From Scatophagus argus (lineage: Eukaryota; Chordata; Actinopteri; Scatophagidae): 64,000 nucleotides of DNA. Shown here one piece after another: positions 22,701-32,935 of this stretch. The position numbers were made by a program, and so were the translations under genes. Each line of letters begins with the position of its first letter. Position 1 is the stretch's first letter. The stretch is from the NCBI RefSeq assembly GCF_020382885.2, contig NC_058508.1, forward strand, positions 3,340,055 to 3,404,054, given 5' to 3'. The notes under the pieces were generated by a model. It made no database searches, was not told the DNA's origin, and saw only the letters and a list, made by a program, of their open reading frames with translations.

Positions 22701-25700
22701 AAAGGGAGAAGGCAGCTAGCCAGCAGAGAGCAGACGGCGGGTGTGTGGCGGCTCTCTCTCCTACCATGGGGTTGGCGCTCAGCCTAGTGTATCCCGAGCT
22801 CATCTCCTTTACCTCAGGCACCAGGGGCTGGAGCAGGGAGTAGGAGGAGGACGGGGTGGCGCTGGAGGAGGAGACGTGTTTGTTGGAGGATGAGCTCCTC
22901 ATGCTCTGCTGGCTGCTCTGGGAGGACACCGAGCTGGGACGACCCTGCTGGATCAGACACACGGTCGCTCAGAACAGCGAAACTGCTACAGACATGTAAT
23001 GATGGCCCAGGATTGGCTCTGCTCCTACCTGGTGGGGGTCTGGCACAGGCTGGCCGCTCACACCAGCACCTTGGCCTCCCTGAGACATGGGGGAGACGCA
23101 GTGGGAGGGCAGAGGTTCTTGCTGGCCGTGTCCTCCATGCTGCGGCTGCATCATGGAGTTAGCGCTGTTCTGCTGCTGCTGTTGCTGCTGCTGCTGCTGA
23201 CGGCGAGGAGTATTACTGAAATTGGAACGACGACTGCCAGACTGGGGGAGAGAAAGTCGACAGAGAAAGACGAGAGCAGGAGGAACTGTGTGAATCATTC
23301 CCGTCTTCACGCACCTTGTTTGTGTCAAATGCATGCCAGTAATGCACACAGAGTTGGTGAGGTAAAACACAGAGCGGAGGAGAGGTGACAGATGAATGTG
23401 ATGAACACTGAATCAGATTCCTCAAGCTTCTTGTGCCGTTCAGTGGAAACGTCTAAAGTTAATTCTGTCTTATACACTCAGTACCCTTCTATAGCCTGTC
23501 TCTCTTCTACTAATATGACGAGATGGAGTGGTCAAGTTGTACAAACACACATACACACAAACAGACAGACATTCACACAAAGTCATTCTAACAAAGCTAG
23601 AAATAAAGCTAGACTGACTTCCAACTCTAACATGAATCCATAAGTGTCTAACCTGGACAACTGCTCGCTTGTAAACCTGTCCCTGAAGCCTGACAACTAC
23701 AGGATTTTTACTGACAATTTAGAGCTACAGTGCAAGTCCACGCTTTAATTTTGCCTCCTCATTCTTGTAATGTTAAGCCTGGTAGGACAATTCTAAAACA
23801 GCTTTTACAACTTTGGTCTTATTTTCATCGTTCCGACCCCCATTCTAATCCAGCAGTTCCACTTTACAGAGCAGATACCTTGGCAAGGCAATGTGAGATG
23901 TAAAATGAACTGAGTAGAACTGGTTCACAAGTTGTATACAACTACTAAAAAGACACCATTTTTTCCCCACAACTTCTCACAGTTATTTTGGCAACAGCAG
24001 ACAGTGGGGAGTGTTATTATTAAGGGGCCCTCAACACTTACATGGATGTTCAGGGTCTGGGATTTAGACCAGTTTAAAATCCAAGCTTTATACAGGTGGT
24101 CAAAAATAGAAAAATAAGACCTAAGACTGAGGTAAATTGAATTCTCCTCACTTTGATGCGTTTGGAACTATTAATCATCACAAGTTCATTGTTGCGCCTT
24201 TTTTAGATGAAACAGTCAGACAGCTGCTGTGACAGGCATTAACATTTTGCCTTTGTGTTAAAGTTAACATTGGCAGCAGCGTAATAACACTGAGACAGAA
24301 GGCTGCACTAAGGGAACAATCCATCTTGATGAATCTGTTTAAAAGCCGCATAAAAGCAATTTGACGCATTGACCACAGAGGTGATCAGCAGTGTACCCGT
24401 TTGGACCTGACTAACAGCTACGGTTCAATCTGCTAACACCGCCTCTCTTACTTACACTTTCACACTCATACACACAGACACACACACACGCTCACTCACG
24501 CTCACACCAACCTGGTTTTTGGCCGCGGCGCTGCAGCGGTGCTGGGCCAGGTCCAGCATGGTTCGGTAGCTCTTAAAGCAGGACGGGCAGTTGAAACGGT
24601 TCTTATGAACCAACCCCCACGCATACACACAAACACATACAGACACACACACACACACACAAATTCGGATTACTATACTTGTAGGGGAAATTCACTGAAC
24701 TGTATTCATTCCCTTATCATCTAAACCCTGATCCTCTCCCTAAACTTAGCCTAACCCTGGTCTAAACCTAACTACCCAACATGCTGTCACTGCACGAAGG
24801 CTGGAAAACAGCAGGATGCTTCTAAGACTGTCGCTGGAGAGGACAGAGTCAAGAAAAATGTGCTTTAATGTGTGACATGCACACACATCATCAAAGCAAT
24901 TAACAAAAGATTGCCACACATGCACACACAAACACACACAGAAGCAGTTCTCCTGCATAGGGCTGCCTGTTTCACACACCTGCCACAGAAATATTAACAC
25001 TGTTCCACCGCGAAGCGTTAAATGTGCAGCTCTGCGGTCAGATATTTGTCAAGAACAGCTTAGAAATGTTTTTTCCCCGGCCGCTGGTCCCCACATGTGT
25101 TTTTTCCTGATTCTGTACTTCCATTTCAAGTGACTCTTTTGAAGACAGCCTTAATATTGCTTTACACAGAAACAAAGTGTGACAGCCTTATGGCCACCAG
25201 TTTGAATTAATTCAACTTTTCTGAGAAACATCCATCACTAAGGGGTGACAGGAAGAATTTCCTGTCTTTTTGGACTGTTGGTTAGGCAAAAGAAGCAATC
25301 TGAAGATACCACATTTGGCCAAGGGAAATTGACAATGTTCACAATATTGACCTCATGATTAATTAAATTACAATTGAAAAACTGATCGAAAACTGACCGA
25401 AAATAATCTGTACATTAATCCATAATGAAAATAATTGACTTGCAGCTCTAACGGCGACATGAATGGGAGGATTTTTACTTGTGGAACCAGAGCTGAACTC
25501 CTCCTCTTTAGCAACTCTATCAAGACCATTCAGACGTACTGATGAACAGGATTCAGCTCAACAGTATTTTAAACATTGAAACATGATATGCAATAGACAA
25601 CACACTTCCCTGGCCATCAAATCAGTTATATGGAGAAAGCCTGGGTACACACTTCTCCCTTGTAGCTCACATTACAGTAGTGCACTCAGCCTACTGGGTC

Positions 25701-28700
25701 TCCCAACCTTTTTAAACTCCTTTTCAGTTTTTCTTTGTACAAGCAGGCTTACAGTCAGGACCATGTATTTGTGTACAATGTTAGGTGTAAACATACAACA
25801 ATAGGTGTATGTGTGGGGGGAGTTGTACTGAATACTGAGAGGGAGTGAAATTTGTGTGTTGTACTATATTTTTGTTAGAACTATCATCTTGATTTCAATT
25901 ACATGCAGTTAATGTATTGTAGAAACCCTGGCACACACACTCAGCATCGATCTGACCACAGGCAAGAGTCACCAGACCGTAGCTGAATCAAGGTGTTAGT
26001 TCACAACTCTTTCCACTCAGACCCTCACACACACACAGACCCACACAATTAACAGCTTTATCAGTGCCACTCTAAAAGGGCATGAATTGTAGGGTTTTAG
26101 TATAATATTCTAAAGGGCAAGTTTCACTTGAAGTTCCTTTATAGATTTACAAGATTCAACAGTGAAGCTGTGAGATTCCGACCATAAAATCTGTTAGGAC
26201 GAATCAATAGAACAGCCAACATAACTGGGCAATCAGATGAAAGATACTCAGCTAACACAGAGGAACAGAAGGGTGACGTAACTTGAGAAATGGCCGTTTA
26301 ACATTTTGAAGGCTTCTAGAAACAATTGAGAGCTTATTTAGTTTTGTGCACACAATGGGGGGAGAAAAAAAGGCACACAAAACAAGATCTGTTTTTATTT
26401 TTATAGCTTCTGTACTTTCAATACTATAAAGTGCAGATATTGCATTGCTTTAAATAAGTGGAACCGAAAAAGGCTTTTAGTAGGAACTCCTTGCGGCACA
26501 GAGCCGAGGAGTCTAATATTAACCCGAACATTAAAGTTTAAAATGCTGCTGCAGCCTTCCGTGCTGCCACTCAAGAAGTCACTGCACAGCACAAGTTCTC
26601 TGCCTCCTGCAGACTGAAGCCCCCCCCTCTACTAAAGCAACAACATGTCAGAGCTGGAGACATGGTGTGCTGCACAGAGACAGAGTCAAGCCCTTAGGAG
26701 ATTGCTGGAGGGAAGGTGATAGTGCCACTGCATAACAGCAAATCATCAAACTGATTATCTTTTCATTAAATAGTTGATGGAAAGCTGTGATTAAAATATG
26801 GCCGTGGAATCAGGGCATTTTCGGCGGATGGAGGTTGAATGGACAGCAGCTTTTATCAAGCGCGACAACCGCATAGCATTATATATTACATTTCTTTCCC
26901 AATCTGGGAAGGAAAGCTCTTTAAAAGCAAAGTGTGTCTGAGTTTGGAGTTACAGCTGTTGTTTCCATGTGTCTGCTACACATTTAATCAACATTTAGGT
27001 TAAGTGAAGTATCCGACATTGCTGGACAAAACCTAATTCAGTGCTGTTAAGTGTCCCAACATGAACAGCTGAGAAGTTTGTTTGGGAAGTGTTACAGCAC
27101 CTATAAGAACATGCACTGTAATGGTGGTCTTTTCAAACCAGTCACTGGACTGGTCTTTGTCAGCTGGGGTCATTAGGGGTATGTTATCTTGTGCTAAATA
27201 TAATGTACATACAGTAAGATGTTAATACAATAACATACATAATTCCAGCTAATGTCACTGGTTTAGGTAATTTTAGATTTCATAAATCAAATACTACAGT
27301 TTAAAGACAAGACTGAGACTCCAGCTGTTTATAAATGATTAAGGGGAGAGAGGAGTCCTTGAAAGGGGACAGCTGATCAGGGTACTGTGCTATGAGCAAA
27401 GATTTTAATCCTCTGCTAAAATCTATAAAAACTTGATCACAATATCGATCATACTCATTTACGTAGCAAAGCAAAACATCTTCTAAATTTAAACATCTCA
27501 TTATATTTCATTCACATAATCAATTACGAACACCCGCACAGAATGAGCCTCACAGTGTTGGTAAATAATATAGTAATGCATCCCAACACACAACATCACT
27601 GCGGGCTTCATCCTCTCTTCACAACACCTTCTCAGACCCAAACCCACCTGGTTGGTTGCAGCAGCAGTGCAGCGATGCTGAGCCAGCTCCAACATGGTCC
27701 TGTAGCTCTTGCAGCAGGAGGGACAGTCGAAGCGGTTGGGGCCGTCATCGTGGATCCTCTGGTGGTTGCGGAGGTACCTGGCAAGGCGGAAAGCCTTCCC
27801 GCACAGGTCACACATGTAGCGTTTTTGACCGTGGATTCGCATGTGGTTGCGCAGGGACATGTAGTTGGTGTAGGGCTTGTTACAAAAGTCACACCTGAGT
27901 ATCCAAGAAAGAAATATTGTTAAGGTTAGGAGTGAACAGGGATACATGACATTCCAGACATTTATCTCATGAGTGAAGTGGTAGAAGATCTTACCAACAA
28001 CATTTTGGCATCTTTACAAACTATAACTGAAAAGAGTTACTACTTGGAACATAGGGAAATCCTAATCATCCAAGTAAAGAGTCTCGCGTCTCACCTGAAG
28101 TCTCCAGTTTTGTGGGTGAGCTTATGGTTAAGAAGGGAGCTGGCGTGCTTGTAGGCGCAGCTGCACAGGTCACAGACATACGGCCTCTCGTCTGACTCCA
28201 TGTCATCTGACGCTGTTGTCGCCGGTGCTGGCGCCGGCGCTCGGGACTCCATGGAGAGACTGGAGCTGGAGAGTGACGCTGAGGAGAGACTGGAACTGGA
28301 GAGGGCTGCTGAGGACGAAGGGAGCTGATCGCACCAGCTGATGGCCGAACTCGGCTGTCACAGAAGAGAGGAGTACATTACTAAAACATGCGTATATCAA
28401 CATAACACTGATGTGCATCATATTTTCTTGGGAACTGGAAACTTATGTGAGTAGTACATGACTGAAACTATGAGGTCTGTCTTCAGACTTTGCCAAAAAT
28501 TACAGGTACACACAGTTCTGTTCAAGCACTGGTGTAGGGAGTAGACTTGTGTTGTGTGGTGCATGATCAAATTCCAACTCTAACATAAAATATGGCTGCA
28601 CCCTGACAAGCCACTAACCTTACACTGCGTCATAAACAATCGGACACTTGTAAGACATTTCAGATGAAAATGTTCTGCCAGTTTAAAACTTTAAAGAAAA

Positions 28701-30970
28701 AGGCAGCTCAGCACCACGGACAGCAACTGTGTCTACATTAGAGATCTGTGTGGGCCTAAATGCTGGCCCATACCAGCGTACAGCCAATCTGACCAAACTG
28801 AATGGTGCTGTTAAAGGTAACCCACAAAGCCACATCCAGTACTGTCTACTAGCCAGGCTAATGTAATACTCGGGTTTCACTGTGTCTTTTCTTTTTCGCT
28901 CTGAGTATCTGCTTGCAAAACATGACGAGCATGGACCGAGATGAATGGCCCAGTCATACAGAGAGAAACCCAAAGATTACATTTAAGAAGAACCAAACAC
29001 AGCCTGAGCCTAAAGCTTTACACAACAAAATGGTCAGCCTTCATCACCCAAATAACACAAGCTTGTCCCTGCTCGGCTCTGACGTGCGTGCCCAGATCTG
29101 CATATGGATACATCCTCACAAAAACGTTGGTTGGACATCACTACTTTACTGTAACCTAAGAAAACAAGTGGACACCAATTCAAGAAAATTAAGAAATCAT
29201 CTTCATCACTTCGACAGCACAGGCCACACGTTTTGGCCATGTTATCAGATAAAATTAAACAATCTAGCTAACTATAACATCTAAGAAACATATAAAATCA
29301 ACAGCTCTCTGGCAATGCAGATAAAAACCAAATATGGGTTTGTTATGGATGAGCTATTGCACTGGATTGCATTACATTTTACAGGTTAACCAAAAGAAGT
29401 ACAGACAAAACAAAGCAACAGTAAAGAAAGAGAATGCTCCGCGTGAATGTATGATACTACTTGCTTGAAAAAACTGACTGATTGCTTGTTCTTTAAAAAG
29501 GGGCAAAGTCGTCTAGAAGGAATCTGCTTTTCACACATCAGCTTTGAAGGAGCTGAGATGGTGTACGGACATACAACAACTTTTACACAGGTGCTACCGT
29601 GTGTCCTGCAGAAACAGAACGAACATCAGTGATTTTAAAATCACTGTGAGAATGCAGTGAGAGCACACATAGCTTTGAGACTGACAGGAGAAAAATCAGG
29701 TGTATGTGACACCCAGTGCTGCTTATTCCTCTTAATGATAAAAGTGTTCTCAGAGTTAACATCAAAGGGAAGTTGGGTGGTGTTTGTTTTTGTTTTGTTT
29801 TTTTTAGTGCGAAACATAGTTGACATAGAAGTGTGTGAGGCCGGCTACAATCAAATATAGAAAAATGTTTAAAATTTAGAAATCAATATGTGGGTGTCTG
29901 TGTGAGCTGTGCAGATAATCTGTCGGCAGAGAGCGACCATGAATGAACCGTACAGTCTGGCATCACAAAGAGGTCTTTCAAAGTCCTCCGCGGGGCGTCT
30001 TCCGCTCCCGTTTCCTGTGGGACAGCCTGGTCGTGTTTACTTTGCGCTGCTCGCTAACAATATTGGAGGCCTAGCAGATGCACTTCTGCTTCAAGTGTTA
30101 AAATTTCTCTCGTGAGGTTCACAATATTCAAGTAGACAATTCAAAGTGAAGTTTTGTGCACGGCTCTGTCCGGCACAGAAACGCTGATTTGGAGCGCTAT
30201 CTTGTTTTGCACGGGCTTTGCTAGTTAGCTGTACTCCGTCTGGCTGAGGCAGCCAGTGTTGTCTAATGTTAGCATTAGCTTGGTGATGCTTGGTTACATT
30301 TACATGCATTTTCCTAACCAGCTAGAGACTTTAAACAACACGGCGACGCCATGGTGCTGGGGATACAAGTCCACTTTCACTAAACCCTTCATGGGGGACG
30401 AAACAGATACAGAATGCAATGGCTAATAATTACTAGCCACATAGCTCGGCAGCTATAGGAGACCAACTAGGCCAAGAGCGTCTCAGCATGACGACTGCTA
30501 CGATAGAAGCTAGCGAAGCGGTGTTATGACATAACCTGCAGCTTTGTATGACTCAGTGACACTAAACTACATTCAGTTAGACACAAAATAAACAACCCTG
30601 CGTAAAAATGATACTTCGTCCCGTGCTCAGTCAAATGTTGCTCCATTAGCCGTTTGCTATAGCTATTTGTTGGATGCACTCGCTAGCTAACGGTGGTGGC
30701 AGCTGGCTTTCTTACTCCGGAGTCGTTCGGATCCTTTTTCCAGAACAATTGAGAGCAGTGGCCGAAAGACTCTGTCGATGTCACATAATTCACTCCATTT
30801 CTGTCTTGAAAGTCTCCATGTGTGTTGCCGGTATTTGTCCTGGCATACATCGTCGCTTTTCGGATTCTTCGACTTTTTCTGACTGAAAAGAAATAGGGCC
30901 GCTTTGTAGGGATCTCCTTCCGAAAAGAAAAATATTTCTTCTTTGAAATGAGCGTTTTGGCGGCGGACAT
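19774..30970 (-). CDS. C2H2 zinc-finger protein, probable nuclear DNA-binding protein (441 or 471 aa)
   Basis: Exons run 30716-30970, 28095-28354, 27648-27894, an optional 24512-24601, 23029-23241, 22765-22947 and 19774-19941. All junctions keep phase with GT-AG sites. Exon 1 is basic (MSAAKTLISKKKYFSFRKE). Exon 2 begins with a Ser-rich tract (residues 86-125) and carries finger 1 (Cys146, Cys149, His162, His166). Exon 3 carries fingers 2 (173, 176, 189, 193) and 3 (200, 203, 216, 220) plus a C2HC finger 4 with a short His-x-Cys end (229, 232, 245, 247). Exon 5 has a ten-Gln tract (269-278). Exons 6 and 7 are Ser-rich and proline-rich and end in MPWEQRTLYNQ. I could not name the family; NHKLTHKTG and the YRTMLELAQHRC finger should identify it in a search. 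Exon 1 is less certain because it lacks recognisable homology. The ATG chosen is the one whose frame continues into the fingers. Confidence 0.8.
22766..23028 (-). other. Exon 5/6 boundary of the zinc-finger gene with tandem acceptor
   Basis: The interval spans exon 6 (22765-22947) and the 81-bp intron after exon 5. Exon 6 starts after CCAG and the next three bases are again CAG, so a tandem (NAGNAG) acceptor could include or skip one glutamine. The intron is unusually short for this gene. Confidence 0.5.
24512..24601 (-). CDS. Duplicated half-exon encoding a second copy of the C2HC finger
   Basis: A 30-codon open block, phase 0 at both ends, is bounded by an AAG acceptor and a CAG/GTTGGT donor. 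Its translation starts NRFNCPSCFKSYRTMLDLAQ and matches the last 30 codons of exon 3 (27648-27737) at 25 of 30 residues, with Asp/Asn, Cys/Phe, Glu/Asp, Thr/Ser and Thr/Lys changes. Cysteine and histidine ligands are kept. Splicing after exon 3 would add a tandem finger in frame. The acceptor has no ordinary pyrimidine tract: upstream RNA is UG-rich. The intact frame argues for function, the odd acceptor against. Confidence 0.6.
24602..27647 (-). other. Intron between zinc-finger exon 3 and the duplicated half-exon
   Basis: No further coding block was recognised. It holds CA-rich runs near the duplicate exon (about 24610-24661) and near 24905-24940 and 25930-26045, and otherwise A/T-rich sequence. 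Confidence 0.5.
28355..30715 (-). other. Intron 1 of the zinc-finger gene
   Basis: The intron is bounded by a GTAAGA donor after GACTCCGGA and a CTGTGACAG acceptor. A GC-richer patch lies near 29960-30070 and no exon was recognised. A short ACCATGG frame at about 30350 ends after 11 codons and does not splice in phase. Confidence 0.55.
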
Positions 30971-31060
30971 ATCGAAGCATACGGGACATTACTGCCGCCT
31001 ATTGGACTGGAGTGTGAGAAAGCGAGCAGTGCCGAATGTGCATTTATACAGTTAATACGG
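30971..31060 (-). promoter_or_regulatory. Probable core promoter and 5' UTR of the zinc-finger gene
   Basis: On the minus strand, a TATAAATGC motif (about 31039-31047) and a CCAAT motif (about 30999-31003) lie within 80 bases upstream of the ATG, in sequence rich in CpG around 30950-31030. The CCAAT box downstream of the TATA-like motif is an unusual order, so either may be incidental. Confidence 0.3.
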
Positions 31061-31751
31061 ATATTTCCCCAAAATGTGTATAAGATATTGATAAAAATAA
31101 TTTGTACAACAGGTTAATCTTTTAAATTTCGTTGTTAGAACGAATTCAGCACTGGAATGTGACTGTTATGTAGTTGCTTGGACTTTATTTCTCTCTCAAA
31201 CACTCATGGAAACAGCTTAAGTAAGTGTAACTCTGCTCTTTCGAGAATTTTGTTTTAATCTGTCATGTTTACCTTAGATTTCTGCCCCCCAAAATAGTCT
31301 TTTTCTGTGTAACGGCTTATTGCCCTATGAGCAGTAAAAACATCTTATTTCATTATTGATTTCCCAGATCTCTTTTAGATGAAACATTGACCAAGTATGT
31401 CCCAATATTTTATACATTATTTTAAATTCTTAAATTCTTTTGCTGATGATTAATCTCTCCCTCTCTTAATTTTTCCTTTCTCTTTTTTGTCTGAGCAGCA
31501 GGGCCATTTCAACATGGAAAGTATGGCGTGCTTGAACATGATGTAGGGCCATCCTTTATCGACCGCACGTGCAGCAGCTCATGATTCAGGTTCCAGTTAC
31601 TGGTAGCCATTACACTCAATTGTGCTTTCATTTGCAGCAGTTCTTGCCAAGGTTAGAAACTATACACAGACAGAGCTATCTTCAGGACCGCTCTTTCCAT
31701 ATGGGATGCCTCTGACAGCAGTTTGGTGCTCAAAAAATTATTGCACATCAT

Positions 31752-31769
31752 TATTATTATTATTATTCT
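31752..31769. repeat. (ATT)n microsatellite
   Basis: Six ATT units in a row, in otherwise unassigned intergenic DNA (31050-32160). Confidence 0.85.
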
Positions 31770-32161
31770 TGAATATACAATTTCTTTTTTGTATGTGCAG
31801 TGAGTCCAACTAAATAAGCATCTTTAAGGCTTTGTTCTGATCTGATGTTTTTAAAGTATGGTGGTGGTTATATATGATGCATGAAAAATACCATTACTTA
31901 TATCAGAATAAGTTTAGTTTGACTTGTATCTCTCATTCCCAATTTGGAACACGGTGGCGTGAAGAGGCTGAAGCCGGGTCAGAGGAAGTATGTGTGTGTG
32001 TTTAATTGCCTTAATCCATAATGTAGTACCAAAAGTACCATTCTAGTTCTTGTTGTGATGCTGTTGTCAGATATTATTTAACACACAGGTGTTTGTTAAT
32101 ATATAAATTAGAAATGTAACAGGTTTAAAATGATGTTTTGTTGTCTTTATCTCCCCAACAA

Positions 32162-32837
32162 GATGCGAACTCACACTGGGCCCAAACATAGCACACAATA
32201 ATCTCTCTCTGTCCAAGGACAACAGGAGACAGAGGTATTGGAGAAGCTTCCTTACCCTGACCATCTACAGCGATTTTGCCACTGGAAACTGGTTTTGTGT
32301 AGAGAAGGTTTGACTGAGTGCAAAGGATGGGTTAATGTTGGAGTGGCACGCAGAGCCATCAGAAGGAAAGGCCAGGATGACGACTGCTGGATCGGACAGA
32401 ATGACAAGTCCTGGGGTCTGTTATGTTGTGATAAGTTCTCTGCTTGTCACAAAAACCGAAGGGTAGTCATACCCGTCCAGTCACGCTTTGACGCAGGCAG
32501 AGTAGCAGTGTATCTGGACTGGCCTGCTGGCATTCTGTCCTTCTACAAAGTGTCATCCGACACACCGATCCACCTCCACAGCTTCCACTGCACAGTCACT
32601 GAACCTCTCTATCCTGCGTTTGGGATTGAGTTAAAGTGTCAATCATCAGTTTCTCTGTGTCAGTTAATATCGGGATGCTTTAACAGAACAGGACCACTGT
32701 TGATGTTGTTAGTAATTTCTGTGATTTCCTACTATGACAATAAAACTTTGAAGAGGGTCTGCAACTGTTCACAGTCTTGTTTAAGTTCTCAAAGTCAAAT
32801 TCTACTTTTAACTGTTTTGGCACCGGCATATTTCTAA
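32162..32837 (+). pseudogene. PRY/SPRY (B30.2) domain exon, frameshifted
   Basis: The exon follows a pyrimidine-rich acceptor (TCTTTATCTCCCCAACAAG). It opens in one frame with the PRY motif CELTLGPNIAHNNLSLSKDN and then continues in another frame with EKLPYPDHLQRFCHWKLVLC. The switch falls around 32235-32240, where one base appears to be missing against family sequences. The SPRY part keeps the hallmarks DDDCWIGQNDKSWGLLCCDK and VAVYLDWPAGILSFYKVSSD. The segment expected after LCREGLT is about seven residues short. The usual short end after SVSLC is replaced by a run-on to a stop at 32835-32837. An AATAAA signal lies near 32741. Such exons normally end fish TRIM-like or NLR-like immune genes. 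No RING, B-box or NACHT exon lies upstream in the window. Pseudogene is preferred, though a sequencing error at the single-base site cannot be excluded. Confidence 0.75.
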
Positions 32838-32851
32838 TAGTAATGTACTAA

Positions 32852-32935
32852 ATTAAGATAAGATGAACTTTATTGATCCCACAGTGGGGAAATTCACTTG
32901 CTGTGGCAGCTCACAATTAAATTAAAAGACACCTA
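32852..32935. repeat. Dispersed repeat tail ('TTTATTGATCCCACAGTGGG')
   Basis: AAGATGAACTTTATTGATCC followed by CACAGTGGGGAAATTCACTT is a very common fish interspersed motif, usually the 3' part of a retroelement. It lies just downstream of the SPRY relic. Confidence 0.6.

Noticed and set aside
27543-27923. 126-codon plus-strand frame
   Set aside because: It is antisense to zinc-finger exon 3.
30300-30360. ACCATGG start with 11 codons as a first exon of the zinc-finger gene
   Set aside because: Its possible donor gives the wrong phase for exon 2, and the frame ends at once.
30687-30989. Minus-strand frame starting MSRMLRYVRR as the zinc-finger N-terminus
   Set aside because: Spliced to exon 2 this frame does not read into the zinc fingers, whereas the frame from ATG 30970 does.
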